Below the pieces are notes generated by a model that worked only from the letters and a program-made list of their open reading frames with translations, was not told the DNA's origin and did not search any database. From Mycobacterium dioxanotrophicus (lineage in GTDB: Bacteria; Actinomycetota; Actinomycetes; Mycobacteriales; Mycobacteriaceae), in assembly GCF_002157835.1 (NCBI RefSeq), contig NZ_CP020809.1, forward strand, positions 6,758,001 to 6,822,000: DNA of 64,000 bases. Direction: 5' to 3'. Each line of letters opens with the position of its first letter. Positions within the stretch are counted from its first letter, which is position 1. Below, one piece after another: positions 53,149 to 62,457 of this stretch. Both the position numbers and the translations under genes were made by a program.

Positions 53149-54065
53149 CGAGCACGATTACCGCCCTGACCCAGGTCGACGAGTTGAGGCTGTTGGAAGC
53201 CGAAGCCGTGCACATCATCCGCGAGGTGGTCGCCGAGTTACAGCGGCCCGTGCTGCTGTTCTCGGCGGGCAAGGATTCGATCGTGTTGCTCCGCTTGGCG
53301 GAGAAGGCTTTTCGTCCGTCACCGCTGCCGTTCCCGGTGTTGCACGTCGATACCGGCCACAACTTTCCCGAGGTCATCGAGTTCCGTGACCGCCGCACCA
53401 CCGGCGTCGGACACAAGCTGATCATCGGTTCGGTGCAGGAAACCATCGACAGCGGCCGGGTGGCCGACCCGGGCCCCGGCGCCTCCCGTAACCGGCAGCA
53501 GACCCGAACCCTGTTGGACGCCTTGGAGGCCGGCGGATTCGACGCCGCGTTCGGCGGTGCCCGTCGCGACGAGGAACGCGCCCGTGCCAAGGAACGCATC
53601 CTGAGTTTCCGTGACGAGTTCGGTCAATGGGATCCCCGGGCCCAGCGGCCCGAGCCCTGGTCGCTCTACAACGGCCGGATCCGCAAGGGCGAGCAAGTCC
53701 GGGTGTTCCCGCTGTCGAACTGGACCGAGCTGGACATCTGGCGCTATATCGAGTTGGAAAACCTGGAGTTGCCGTCGATTTACTTCGCACATGAACGTGA
53801 GGTGTTCGAACGTGACGGCATCCTGCTCGCGGTGTCGGAGTACGCACAGCCGACCGGCGACGAGAACGCGGCCGTGGAATGGGTCCGGTACCGCACCGTG
53901 GGTGACCTGACGATCACGGGCGCCGTGCGCTCGACGGCCACCACGATCGACGGTGTCATCACCGAAATCTCCGCTGCCACAGTGTCGGAACGCGGTGAAA
54001 CGCGCGCCGACGACCGGACGTCGGTGGCGGCGATGGAAGACCGGAAACGGGAAGGGTACTTCTGA
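53145..54065 (+). CDS. cysD: Sulfate adenylyltransferase subunit 2
   Basis: A 306-residue ATP-pyrophosphatase-type subunit. The PP-loop is [15 protein letters not shown] (A replaces the usual G), followed by [38 protein letters not shown] and [20 protein letters not shown]. With CysN it makes APS from sulfate and ATP, driven by GTP. GGAGGGG precedes the ATG. The stop overlaps cysNC by one base. Placement next to stf0 is unlike M. tuberculosis, where cysD-cysNC is elsewhere. Confidence 0.96.
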   Translation: MTSTITALTQVDELRLLEAEAVHIIREVVAELQRPVLLFSAGKDSIVLLRLAEKAFRPSPLPFPVLHVDTGHNFPEVIEFRDRRTTGVGHKLIIGSVQETIDSGRVADPGPGASRNRQQTRTLLDALEAGGFDAAFGGARRDEERARAKERILSFRDEFGQWDPRAQRPEPWSLYNGRIRKGEQVRVFPLSNWTELDIWRYIELENLELPSIYFAHEREVFERDGILLAVSEYAQPTGDENAAVEWVRYRTVGDLTITGAVRSTATTIDGVITEISAATVSERGETRADDRTSVAAMEDRKREGYF

Positions 54066-55924
54066 TGAGTACCCGGCAACTACTGCGCATCACCACGGCC
54101 GGGTCGGTCGACGACGGCAAGAGCACCCTGATCGGCCGGTTGTTGCACGACACCGACAGCCTGCCGTTGGACCATCTGGAAGCGGTGACGGACTCCGAGG
54201 GCGTGGCGGACCTGGCCGCGTTGTCCGACGGCCTGCGCGCCGAGCGTGAGCAGGGCATCACCATCGATGTGGCGTACCGGTTCTTCTCGACCGAAACCCG
54301 CAGCTACATCCTGGCCGACACCCCGGGCCACGAGCGCTACACCCGCAACATGTTCACCGGTGCGTCCAACGCCCATGTGGCGATCCTGCTGGTCGACGCC
54401 CGTGCCGGGGTGCTGCGCCAGACCCGCAGGCACGCGCGGATCGCGAAACTGTTGGGTATCAAGCACTTCGTCGCCACGGTGAACAAGATCGACCTGGTCG
54501 ATTTCGACAAGCAACGGTTCGCCGAGGTGGAGCGTGAACTGCATCAGGTCGCCGACCGGCTCGGCGGTGCGGATCTGACCGTCATCCCCATCGCCGCCAA
54601 GCACGGCGACAACGTGGTGCACCGGTCCGAGAGCACGCCGTGGTACGACGGTCCCACGCTGCTGGATTACCTCGAGGACATCGAATTGTCGGCGCCACAC
54701 CCGGATCCGGCGAGCGTTCGCCTGGCGGTGCAATGGGTTTCGCGCCCCACCTCCGAGCAGCGGCGGCGCTATACAGGGCGGCTTTCGGCCGGCACGCTCA
54801 GTGTCGGTGACTCGATCGTGAGCCTGCCGGCCGGGAACCGCTCGACGGTGACCGCCCTGGACACCCTCGACGACGACCGCTCGATAGGTGTTGCGCCGCT
54901 GTCGGTTTCGATCGAACTGGCCGATGACATCGACGTGGGGCGTGGCGACGTGTTCGTCAGCGGCTCCGAACACGCCGTACTGCCTGTGCTGGCCCGGGAA
55001 TTGGACGCCACGGTGTGCTGGTTCTTCGACGCGCCCCTGCGGGCCGGGGACCGGTTGGCCCTCAAGCAGGGCACGCGCACGGTGCGGGCCACCGTCCAGG
55101 AGCTGCACACCAAGCTGGACCCCGAAACCCTCGACGAGGTTGACGGTCCAGTCGAGTTGGCGCTCAACGACATCGGCTCGGTGACGCTGCGGACCAGCTC
55201 CGTCGTCGTCGCCGACCCGTACGCCGAGAACCGGGACAACGGCGCGTTCATCCTCATCGACGAGGTGTCCAACGACACCGTCGGCGCCGGGATCATTCTC
55301 GAAGCGCGTGAGGTAAAGCCCAGCGGGCACAACCGATCCGACATCAAGTGGCATCCCTCATCACTGGACCGCTCCTACCGCTGGGGCAAGACCGGGCAGC
55401 GCGGCGCCACCATCTGGTTCACCGGGCTGCCCGCGTCGGGCAAGTCCACGCTGGCGGTGGCTGTCGAGCGGGCGCTGGTCGAGGCCGGCCAGGTCGCCTA
55501 CCTGCTCGACGGAGACAACCTGCGTCACGGCCTCTCCGATGATCTCGGCTTCTCGGCGGGTGACCGCACCGAGAACATCCGTCGCGTGGGACATTTGACC
55601 CGGCTGCTGGCCGACGCCGGTGTGGTGGCGTTGGCTTCTCTGGTGTCGCCCCTGAAGTCCGATCGCGACACCGCACGGGCGCTCAATGATGCCGCGAAGC
55701 TGCCGTTCATCGAGATCCGCGTAGCCACCTCGCTGGCCGAATGCGAACGGCGCGACCCCAAGGGGCTCTACGCCCGGGCCCGCACCGGTGAACTCCGGGG
55801 GCTTACCGGCGTCGACGCACCGTACGAGGCGCCGGAGAACCCGGACCTGGTGCTCGACACCACCGAAGCCGACATCGACGCACTCGTCGCTCAGGTTGTC
55901 GAGCTGCTGAATTCCCACCGCTGA
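54065..55924 (+). CDS. cysNC: Sulfate adenylyltransferase GTPase subunit fused to APS kinase
   Basis: A 619-residue fusion. Residues 1-430 are the CysN GTPase: GSVDDGKSTLIGRLL, EREQGITIDVAYRFF, ILADTPGHERYTRNM and NKIDLVDF, then two beta-barrels. The APS kinase follows with P-loop GLPASGKSTLAV near residue 455, LLDGDNLRHGLSDDLGFS and ASLVSPLKSDRD. Together with CysD it converts sulfate to PAPS, the donor for Stf0. The last bases overlap the opposite hydrolase gene and run into a palindrome. Confidence 0.96.
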   Translation: MSTRQLLRITTAGSVDDGKSTLIGRLLHDTDSLPLDHLEAVTDSEGVADLAALSDGLRAEREQGITIDVAYRFFSTETRSYILADTPGHERYTRNMFTGASNAHVAILLVDARAGVLRQTRRHARIAKLLGIKHFVATVNKIDLVDFDKQRFAEVERELHQVADRLGGADLTVIPIAAKHGDNVVHRSESTPWYDGPTLLDYLEDIELSAPHPDPASVRLAVQWVSRPTSEQRRRYTGRLSAGTLSVGDSIVSLPAGNRSTVTALDTLDDDRSIGVAPLSVSIELADDIDVGRGDVFVSGSEHAVLPVLARELDATVCWFFDAPLRAGDRLALKQGTRTVRATVQELHTKLDPETLDEVDGPVELALNDIGSVTLRTSSVVVADPYAENRDNGAFILIDEVSNDTVGAGIILEAREVKPSGHNRSDIKWHPSSLDRSYRWGKTGQRGATIWFTGLPASGKSTLAVAVERALVEAGQVAYLLDGDNLRHGLSDDLGFSAGDRTENIRRVGHLTRLLADAGVVALASLVSPLKSDRDTARALNDAAKLPFIEIRVATSLAECERRDPKGLYARARTGELRGLTGVDAPYEAPENPDLVLDTTEADIDALVAQVVELLNSHR

Positions 55925-56754
55925 CTTGTGATTTGCGGTGTTTTGGCCGTGGCGAATGCGGCCAAAGCACCACAAATCGTGTGGGCGTGGGTGACGTAGA
56001 GCCCGTGCGCGGCACCGGAGATCTCCATGAGCTCGCCCTGCGGCAGCAGCGCTGCCGTGCGCCGGCCGGTGAGCTCGATGGGTGCCGAGACGTCGGCGTC
56101 ACCATGGATCACCAGCACAGGCAGATCCAGGTCGACGAGTTCGGCGCGGTAATCGGTACGGGCGCCCATCCGTTGAGTGGCGACCAGGGTCTGCACCGGG
56201 ACCGCCACGATCTGCTCGATGGTCTGAGCCAGAACTCCCTGCGGTACAGGGTGATTGGCTCCGAAGAACGGTGCCGCATTGTCGATGCACCACTGCCGCA
56301 CGTCGGCCTCGAGCTGCGCGAGCATCGCGTCGAGCATGGCCTCCTCGACGCCATCCGGATTGTCGGCGGTCTTGATGAGCAGCGGCAACTGCGGTGCGAC
56401 GAACACGGCGCCGCTCACCCGAGTGCTGCCATGCCGGCTGAGGTACCGCACGATCTCGCCGCATCCCAGCGAATGGCCGACCAGTGTCACATCTTTGACG
56501 TCGAGATACGCCAGCAGGGCGGCCAGGTCGTCGGCGAGCAGATCCAGCGTCCACTCACCGTCGTACCTACCGGACGCGCCGTGGCCGCGGCGGTCGTAGC
56601 GCACGCACCGAAGCCCCGACTGCACAAGGCGTTCGGCGAGGTCTGCCCACTGTCCGGAATTGAGGCCCCACGAGTGGGTGAACACCACGGTCGGGCCCGT
56701 TCCGGCGTCTGTGTAGTGAATGTCGGTGCGATCGGCGGTCGATAGTGTCGGCAT
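55891..56754 (-). CDS. Alpha/beta hydrolase
   Basis: A 287-residue alpha/beta hydrolase. The nucleophile elbow is VGHSLGCGE (Ser about 95), the oxyanion loop is TVVFTHSWGLNSGQWA, the Asp is in LVIHGDADVSAP and the His in SGAAHGLYVTH. It resembles non-heme chloroperoxidases and esterases. GGAGGC lies before the ATG. Residues after GALAAFA are encoded by a palindrome and the end of cysNC, so the C-terminal tail probably has no conserved function. Confidence 0.87.
   Translation of the reverse strand: MPTLSTADRTDIHYTDAGTGPTVVFTHSWGLNSGQWADLAERLVQSGLRCVRYDRRGHGASGRYDGEWTLDLLADDLAALLAYLDVKDVTLVGHSLGCGEIVRYLSRHGSTRVSGAVFVAPQLPLLIKTADNPDGVEEAMLDAMLAQLEADVRQWCIDNAAPFFGANHPVPQGVLAQTIEQIVAVPVQTLVATQRMGARTDYRAELVDLDLPVLVIHGDADVSAPIELTGRRTAALLPQGELMEISGAAHGLYVTHAHTICGALAAFATAKTPQITSQRWEFSSSTT
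55929..55979. repeat. Long palindrome at the cysNC/hydrolase convergent end
   Basis: Arms of 21 bp (TGATTTGCGGTGTTTTGGCCG and its partner ending in CACAAATCG) pair at 18 of 21 positions around a 9-bp loop. It begins 5 bp after the cysNC stop and codes for the last residues of the opposite gene. It is a likely two-way terminator or a mobile palindrome. Confidence 0.7.
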
Positions 56755-56804
56755 GCCTCCATCGTCGAACCTGTACGTATGCCTGTCGATTACGTCGGAG
56801 GTAA

Positions 56805-57569
56805 TCAGCCCACCTGCGCGACCACGAACACCCGCCGGAACGGGAAGAACGTGATGCCGTCAGCGCGTCGCGGGTAGGCCTCGGCCAGCAGCGGGATGAT
56901 CTCCTCTTGGTACTGCTTCCAGCCCTCGTCGGTGAGACGGCCCTTGACCTGGGTCAGGGCGGTCCCGGTGATCCAGTCCAGTACCGGTGTGTCACCGGTC
57001 AATTGGTGGGTGTAGGTGGTTTCCCAGGCATCGACCACGCATCCCACGTCGGTCAGCAGACCGGCATACCGCTCGGGCGCATCAACCACGTCCGCCTCGC
57101 GGAACGGCATGTCGTGCAAGGCATCTGCGAAATTCGGACGACGCGCCACCTCACGCACCGCCTGATGCGACGGTGAGTCGAAGTTGCCGGGCACCTGGAA
57201 CGCGATCCACGACCCCGACGCCAACTGCGCAGCCCACCGCACCAGCAGTTGGCGGTGCGCGGGCACCCATTGCAGCGCGGCGTTGGAGATCACCACGTCG
57301 GTGTCCGGTTCAGGCGACCACTGTTCGATGCCGCCGACGCGGGCGTCGAGGCCCCGCTCCTGCGCCGCGGTCACCATCTCCGGCGAGCTGTCCCAGGCTT
57401 CCACCACCGCGCCCGGCCAGCGCTGCGCAAGCGTGACGGTGAGATTGCCCGGGCCGCAGCCCAGATCGACGACGCGACGGGGATTGTCCGCACCTACCCG
57501 CCCGACCAGGTCGAAGAATGGTCGGCCGCGGTGATCGGCGAAGGCCAGATAGGTATCGGGGTTCCACAT
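56805..57569 (-). CDS. tam: Trans-aconitate 2-methyltransferase
   Basis: A 254-residue SAM methyltransferase. The SAM loop is [20 protein letters not shown], with [13 protein letters not shown] and [13 protein letters not shown] following, the Tam subgroup pattern. It methylates trans-aconitate, a by-product that inhibits aconitase. Orthologue of Rv0294, which is also near eccE3. Its ribosome site lies in a 26-bp tandem repeat. Confidence 0.93.
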   Translation of the reverse strand: MWNPDTYLAFADHRGRPFFDLVGRVGADNPRRVVDLGCGPGNLTVTLAQRWPGAVVEAWDSSPEMVTAAQERGLDARVGGIEQWSPEPDTDVVISNAALQWVPAHRQLLVRWAAQLASGSWIAFQVPGNFDSPSHQAVREVARRPNFADALHDMPFREADVVDAPERYAGLLTDVGCVVDAWETTYTHQLTGDTPVLDWITGTALTQVKGRLTDEGWKQYQEEIIPLLAEAYPRRADGITFFPFRRVFVVAQVG

Positions 57570-57574
57570 GCGCT

Positions 57575-57626
57575 AATCGTCCTCCTCACGTGCTCCAGCC
57601 AATCGTCCTCCTGGCGTGCGGCAGCC
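57575..57626. repeat. Tandem 26-bp duplication upstream of tam
   Basis: AATCGTCCTCCT heads each of two adjacent 26-bp units, which match at 22 of 26 positions. On the minus strand each carries GGAGGA, so the tam ribosome site is duplicated. It lies in the divergent spacer before the amidohydrolase. Confidence 0.65.
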
Positions 57627-57656
57627 AACGTGCGGGGTTTTATATGGTGCTTGACG

Positions 57657-58535
57657 ATGAGCGAGTCAGAGTCAGTACGTCAGATCTGGGAGTCACTGGG
57701 CCTGCCCGGCATGATCGACGTCCACACCCATTTCATGCCGAAGAACGTCATGGACAAGGTCTGGCAGTACTTTGACGCGCAGGGTCCGATGATCGGTCGA
57801 GAATGGCCGATCACCTACCGGGCCGAGGAAGCCGAGCGTGTCGCCACGCTGCGGTCGTTCGGGGTACGGCGGTTCTCCTCGCTGGTGTATCCGCACAAGC
57901 CCCACATGGCGGAGTGGCTCAATCAGTGGGCCGCCGGTTTCGCCGCCGAAACCCCGGACTGCCTGGCCACCGCGACCTTCTACCCCGAACCCGGTGCCGC
58001 GGATTACGTCGCACGTGCCATCGCAGCCGGCACGCAAGTGTTCAAGGCCCACATTCAGGTTGGCCGCTACGACCCCAACGATCCTCTACTCACCGACGTA
58101 TGGGGAGTCATCGAGGACGCCGGGGTTCCGGTGATCATCCACTGCGGATCTGGACCGGTGCCCGGCGAATTCACGGGCCCGCTGCGGATCGAGAAGTTGT
58201 TGGCCCGCCACCCCCGGTTGGCGTTGATCGTCGCGCACATGGGAATGCCCGAGTACAGCGAATTCCTCGATATCGCCGAACGCTTCGACAACGTGCGGCT
58301 CGACACGACGATGGCGTTCACGCCGTTCGTCGAATCCACCATGCCGTTCCCCCGCGCGGATGAGAACCGGTTGCGGGCCATGGGCGACCGGATCCTGTTC
58401 GGCAGTGACTTCCCGAACATCCCGTACAGCTACGTCGATGCCATCCGCACCATGACCGATCTGCCCGGCATCGACGACGCGTGGCTGCGCAACGTGCTGC
58501 ACGACAACGCGGCGCGCCTGTTCGGGTTGACCTGA
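57657..58535 (+). CDS. Amidohydrolase-2-family metal-dependent hydrolase
   Basis: A 292-residue TIM-barrel hydrolase: MIDVHTHFMPKNVMDKV (HxH metal ligands), FKAHIQVGRYDPND, VPVIIHCGSGPVPGEFTGP (His), LIVAHMGMPEYSEF (His) and ILFGSDFPNIPYSY (Asp). It resembles ACMSD-like decarboxylases and lactonases. The substrate is unknown. ATG 57657 is used; TATGGT lies 8 nt upstream. It is divergent from tam. Confidence 0.88.
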   Translation: MSESESVRQIWESLGLPGMIDVHTHFMPKNVMDKVWQYFDAQGPMIGREWPITYRAEEAERVATLRSFGVRRFSSLVYPHKPHMAEWLNQWAAGFAAETPDCLATATFYPEPGAADYVARAIAAGTQVFKAHIQVGRYDPNDPLLTDVWGVIEDAGVPVIIHCGSGPVPGEFTGPLRIEKLLARHPRLALIVAHMGMPEYSEFLDIAERFDNVRLDTTMAFTPFVESTMPFPRADENRLRAMGDRILFGSDFPNIPYSYVDAIRTMTDLPGIDDAWLRNVLHDNAARLFGLT

Positions 58536-58564
58536 TCCGGTAGACGGCGGACATGGCGATGCAG

Positions 58565-58595
58565 GGTGGTCTCAACATTCTCAGTTGAGACCACC
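58565..58595. terminator. Perfect 12-bp hairpin between convergent genes
   Basis: GGTGGTCTCAAC and GTTGAGACCACC pair perfectly around a 7-nt loop. There is no T-run. It lies between the stops of the amidohydrolase and uspA genes, so it may end both transcripts. Confidence 0.75.
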
Positions 58596-58626
58596 CCGCA
58601 TCGTGGTGGTTGTTACTGCCGGACGG

Positions 58627-59124
58627 CTACGGCGATGTCTCCACGAGATGGACCGGGATATCGGACCGTCTCCGGACCCGATACGGTTCCTGACTCCACA
58701 TCAGTGAGGAAACAATGGGGTTGCGCTTCGGATCAGCCCCCATCACGATCGCGGAGCAGTGGCACCGCCGAGCCTCCTTGAGGATGCTCTTTCGGGGGCT
58801 GCGGGTGATGGCGATGTGCCCGTCGGCGGGGACGCCGAGCTTCTTGAGCTTGGCGATGGCGCTCTCGACGATCTCCTCCTGTTCTGCCATCTCCCGCCGG
58901 TTGGGCTGCAACCCCGGGTTGGGCAGGCCGAAACTTGTGCCGTGCAACCGCGCGATGGTGATCACCATCGCCCGCCCACGCCCCTCTTTAGACATCCGCG
59001 CCGCAAGCTTCAGAGCATCCTCGGTGAAGGGACGCCCCTCGGACGCGAGCAGGATCTCAGCCGCGTTCTCCGGTGCCACAGGCGGCAGAGAGCGACGTGG
59101 GCGATTCTGGCGGTTCCGAAACAC
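58627..59124 (-). CDS. UspA-fold protein encoded with an APC permease
   Basis: A 165-residue universal-stress-fold protein: ENAAEILLASEGRPFTEDAL, GRAMVITIARLHGTSFGLPN and CHCSAIVMGADPKRNPIV. The ATP-binding GxGxxG(S/T) pattern is not intact. A basic N-terminus (RNRQNRPRRS) precedes the fold. GTG start, 2 nt after the permease stop, so it is co-transcribed and could regulate the transporter. Confidence 0.82.
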   Translation of the reverse strand: MFRNRQNRPRRSLPPVAPENAAEILLASEGRPFTEDALKLAARMSKEGRGRAMVITIARLHGTSFGLPNPGLQPNRREMAEQEEIVESAIAKLKKLGVPADGHIAITRSPRKSILKEARRCHCSAIVMGADPKRNPIVSSLMWSQEPYRVRRRSDIPVHLVETSP

Positions 59125-59126
59125 TG

Positions 59127-60659
59127 CTACTTCACCATCTCCGGTTCTGGTGCCTGATCCGGCCCGACGGGCTGGTTCACCATGCTCTTACGATCCTCGT
59201 GCTTGCGGTACCAGTAAAGCGGAAGGTAGAGGAAGATCGCCGCGACGCCGAGGTAGTAGTAAATGGCCTGACCACCGATGTTGGAGTAGATGATGCCGCC
59301 GACCAGCCACACGAAGAAGTACAGCGCGGCCAACGCGAGCGCCAGGTACTTGAACGGCTCCGGCAACCGGAACGGACGCGGCAGGTTCGGCCGGTCCTTA
59401 CGGAGCAGGTAGTAACCGATCAGCACCGGCACGAAGGAGCCGAGGTAGCCGACGTTGGAGAACGCGTAGATCTCGATGGCGCCACCCATGAAGGCGATGA
59501 GCATGCTCGCAACGACGTTGGTCATCATGGCGCGGTCGGGCACATGGTGCTTGTTGAGGTGCTGGTAGAACTTCGGGAACTGACCGTCGAGCGACATCTG
59601 GTAGAGCGACCGCGAGCAACCCATCAGGGAGTTCAGCGCCGACAGCACGAGCGCCACGATGAGCATGCCTGCCATCAGCCACTCCATCACCGCGCCGGCC
59701 ACACCCGGGAAGATGGTGCTGGCGAACGTGACGAACATCGTCTTCGGGTCGACGAGGTCCGGGTTGGAGAGGGCACCCGCGCCGAGAACGACAACGAACG
59801 AGATCGGCAGCAGGGTGTAGACGAACACCCCGTATCCACCTTCCAGGGTCATCGCGATCTTGGCGTCGCGATGCGGGTTCTTGCACTCACCGATGTAGCA
59901 GGCAGCCGCTTCGTAGGCGATGACTGTCCACAGCAGCGGGAAGGCGTAGGCGATGTACATGACCCAGGAAGAGTGACCTTGGATCGGGCTGGAGAAGCTT
60001 GAACCATCGAGATGCGGGAACCCGGCGAGCTCGTTCCAGTTGGTCTTGCTCGGTTTGAAGATGAAGCCGATGGACAGGAAGGTCAGCGGAATCATCGACA
60101 AAATCGCCAGAACCGTCGCCATGGAGGTTCCGAAGCGAATGCCCAGGTAGGCCGGAATCGACAGGATGAGCAGGCCGACGATCGTGATCACCAGCGTCCA
60201 CCAGGGAATGAAGGTGCTGATCGGGGTGAAGCCCTTGGTGGCGTCGAGACCGAGGAGATGGGTGATGTAGAAGGAGGCCAGGATCATGTTCAGGGGTGCG
60301 ACGGGCATCCACCCCACCCAGTACATCCAGGCCGTCATGCCGTTGACATGCGGTGCCAGTCGCGGGAATCGCATCTTGAACGCCGGATAGGCGTAGGACG
60401 GCGATCCGCCGGTTCGGCCGGGCATCATGGCGGACAGTTCGGCCAACAGCAGACAGAGCACCACACCGGTGAGGGTGAAGAAGGTGATGAAGGGGATGTA
60501 AGAGGCGCCGAAAACAGTCAGAAACGCGGGCGCCGCACCCGTGACCAGGATTGTGCCGGCGAGACCGATGACGAAGGCGCCCCACCAGTTCGTCCCGGAT
60601 TGCAGATTTCCGTGTTCATAGTCCAGGAAATCGTCTGTAGCTACGTCGTTGTTGCTCAA
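59127..60659 (-). CDS. APC-superfamily amino-acid permease
   Basis: A 510-residue permease with about 12 helices. LAELSAMMPGRTGGSPSYAY is the APC signature in helix 2, ALNSLMGCSRSLYQMSLDGQ follows helix 8, and a Cys/Glu segment YEAAACYIGECKNPHRDAKI is typical. The substrate (amino acid or polyamine) is unknown. TTG start with AAGGA upstream. The operon continues with a UspA-like gene. Confidence 0.9.
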   Translation of the reverse strand: MSNNDVATDDFLDYEHGNLQSGTNWWGAFVIGLAGTILVTGAAPAFLTVFGASYIPFITFFTLTGVVLCLLLAELSAMMPGRTGGSPSYAYPAFKMRFPRLAPHVNGMTAWMYWVGWMPVAPLNMILASFYITHLLGLDATKGFTPISTFIPWWTLVITIVGLLILSIPAYLGIRFGTSMATVLAILSMIPLTFLSIGFIFKPSKTNWNELAGFPHLDGSSFSSPIQGHSSWVMYIAYAFPLLWTVIAYEAAACYIGECKNPHRDAKIAMTLEGGYGVFVYTLLPISFVVVLGAGALSNPDLVDPKTMFVTFASTIFPGVAGAVMEWLMAGMLIVALVLSALNSLMGCSRSLYQMSLDGQFPKFYQHLNKHHVPDRAMMTNVVASMLIAFMGGAIEIYAFSNVGYLGSFVPVLIGYYLLRKDRPNLPRPFRLPEPFKYLALALAALYFFVWLVGGIIYSNIGGQAIYYYLGVAAIFLYLPLYWYRKHEDRKSMVNQPVGPDQAPEPEMVK

Positions 60660-60661
60660 CT

Positions 60662-61352
60662 CGATCCTTCTTCCAGCTTTCTGTGAGAGAGAGACTTCTC
60701 ACCCCCTACCTTGGCTGTGGCACAGGTCACGGCAAGGTTCCTCTAAGGAAACAACGTTTCTTATTGGTGTGTCAATAGGGACCACTGTTTAGCGGTTTCG
60801 GTGACCTCAAGAAGCTCCTCGAGGTATACCGGAGTGGCCATTGCGAGCAGCGCATCCTGCTTGTTGCACAACGACTTTCAGGGTGCGCCGCCCGCCTGTC
60901 GGCGTTTCCGATACCAGCCGCCATCCGGCCCGCTCGGGCATGCCGGTGTTCGTCCCTGGCATACTGCCCACCCCACTGATCACCGGTCTCAACGGCACCA
61001 ACCGCGCCTACCGCAGGCTGGTAAAAACCTGAAAGCCCAGGCCCAGAGCCCGCTGATGGAACACGTTGCACATCACCGGACCGGCAATTTGAGCAACGCG
61101 CACCGCGATCTCGCCCCGAACGCGCACGTCAACCCGGCTGTCCATGTTTTCGGAGTCGCGCAGCTTCATGCGACGGCGATGACGGCTGAAGCCAGGACTG
61201 CCCGGCGTGGAGATTGTCGGCGCCGGTCAGCCAGCACACATCTACAGCCGGGTTCACAGCGGAAAATCGATGTCGACGTCACACCGACATACGCGCCCCC
61301 AGCACCGGGGACCGGCGCAGAGCGCCGAAGCCGATCAAGCCGGCTTTTCTAC
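60662..61352. other. About 690-bp region between the permease and uspA genes
   Basis: This holds the permease promoter and leader. Weak frames occur on both strands: plus 60841-61032 ending in LITGLNGTNRAYRRLVKT and minus 60807-61001. Neither has a ribosome site or clear codon bias. It may be decayed coding DNA. Confidence 0.4.
60748..60760. promoter_or_regulatory. Perfect inverted repeat GAAAC-N3-GTTTC in the permease promoter region
   Basis: GAAACAACGTTTC is a perfect 5-bp arm palindrome. A second looser one, GGTTCCT-N3-AGGAAAC, abuts it at 60737-60753. Both lie about 80-100 bp before the permease start. Confidence 0.4.
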
Positions 61353-61790
61353 TCAGACGTGGTCGTCGTCATGGTGGATGACCAGCACAGGGCACTTCGC
61401 GTGGTGGACGCAGTGGTTGCTGACCGATCCGAGAAACATGCCGACGAAGGCACCGTGCCCACGGCTTCCGACGACCAGCAGGTCGGCCGAGCGGGACGCC
61501 TCGACAAGCACCTGGGCGGGATGGCCCCCGACCACGTCGGAGGTTACCGACACCGACGGTTCTGCCCCGAGGACATCGCTGATCGCCTCTTCGACAGTTT
61601 CGCGAGCCTGCGCAGCCAGCCCGGCATTGGGCGAACTGGTGATCAAGAGCTCGGTCTTGTAGGAGATCACCGCGCGAATTTCGGCACCGGTCAATTCGGC
61701 ATAGTTGGCGGCCCATCGCAGCGCATCCTTACTGCTCTGCGAACCATCAACGCCCACAACAACAACGGGCTTGGCGTCAGAATCTGTCAT
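61353..61790 (-). CDS. Universal stress protein with intact ATP-binding motif
   Basis: A 145-residue UspA. VVVVGVDGSQSSKDALRWAA at the start and VVGSRGHGAFVGMFLGSVSN at the end, which fits G-2x-G-9x-G-(S/T), indicate ATP binding. ATG 61790 has GGAGCG upstream. Such proteins are often controlled by DosR or growth state, but no DosR box was seen. It probably forms a dimer. Confidence 0.92.
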   Translation of the reverse strand: MTDSDAKPVVVVGVDGSQSSKDALRWAANYAELTGAEIRAVISYKTELLITSSPNAGLAAQARETVEEAISDVLGAEPSVSVTSDVVGGHPAQVLVEASRSADLLVVGSRGHGAFVGMFLGSVSNHCVHHAKCPVLVIHHDDDHV

Positions 61791-61802
61791 GGTGCGCTCC
61801 AC

Positions 61803-62224
61803 TCAGGCTGGGGCTAATCATGTTGTCCGTCAAGGTTGATCATGCCATGTGACCGTGCCCGCGCGGCTCAAAACAGGCCAATCCAGTTGCCTTGGAAACG
61901 GGGGGATTTCGGCGTGGGAGCGGAAAGAGACGATCGCCTCACCTACCCTTCCGGGTGGCCACGCCGACTGACATCCACGCAATCCGCCGTGCGATCGGTC
62001 ATTTTCTATACGGCGGTATACGGCGCGGCCGGCGAGATCGTCCCGGTCCCGACGACCGGCAGAGCGAGAGTGGACCGCCGGTGCTGCGGAACAAGGAATC
62101 GGAAGACGACGGGGTCCGTGACGGCCGACGGCAGGTAGTTGTGGCGACGAAGATATGAACCCGCAACAGCGCATGACTTCCCGGCATCCGCCAGGCCCGA
62201 CATCACGGAACGAACCCGCCATCC
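61803..62224. other. Spacer between uspA and the eccE3 downstream region, no firm gene
   Basis: Open frames on both strands overlap one another with poor codon use and no ribosome site. It must include the promoter of the uspA gene. I see no repeat or RNA gene. Confidence 0.4.
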
Positions 62225-62434
62225 TCAGGTGTCGCTGTTTGCTGTGCGCGGCGATTCCGACAGAGACGCGCGTTCAAGACCACCTGCAAATTTCCTGTGA
62301 GTTTGCTTGACGTTTGCTTCTTGACCGGGCGTCGCGGGGCCTCCTAGCATGGCAAGCGCCTCGTCCAGCGGGTCTGCACACTCGCAGTGGACACCGGCAT
62401 CGAAGATGCAGCTGTAGCTGGGGGGCACCGGCAC
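62225..62434 (-). CDS. Possible small Cys-containing protein downstream of eccE3
   Basis: A 69-residue frame starting at GTG, 24 nt after the eccE3 stop and on the same strand. It begins MPVPPSYSCIFDAGVHCECA and has three Cys near the start. Codon use is typical in the first half. No ribosome site is clear and I know no homologue; in M. tuberculosis this position has no equivalent. Confidence 0.3.
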   Translation of the reverse strand: MPVPPSYSCIFDAGVHCECADPLDEALAMLGGPATPGQEANVKQTHRKFAGGLERASLSESPRTANSDT

Positions 62435-62457
62435 AGCAACGGCGAAGGCCGCGACCC

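Noticed and set aside
54080-55354. Minus-strand ORF of 424 codons opposite cysNC
   Set aside because: Shadow of the high-GC cysNC frame, without any recognisable motif.
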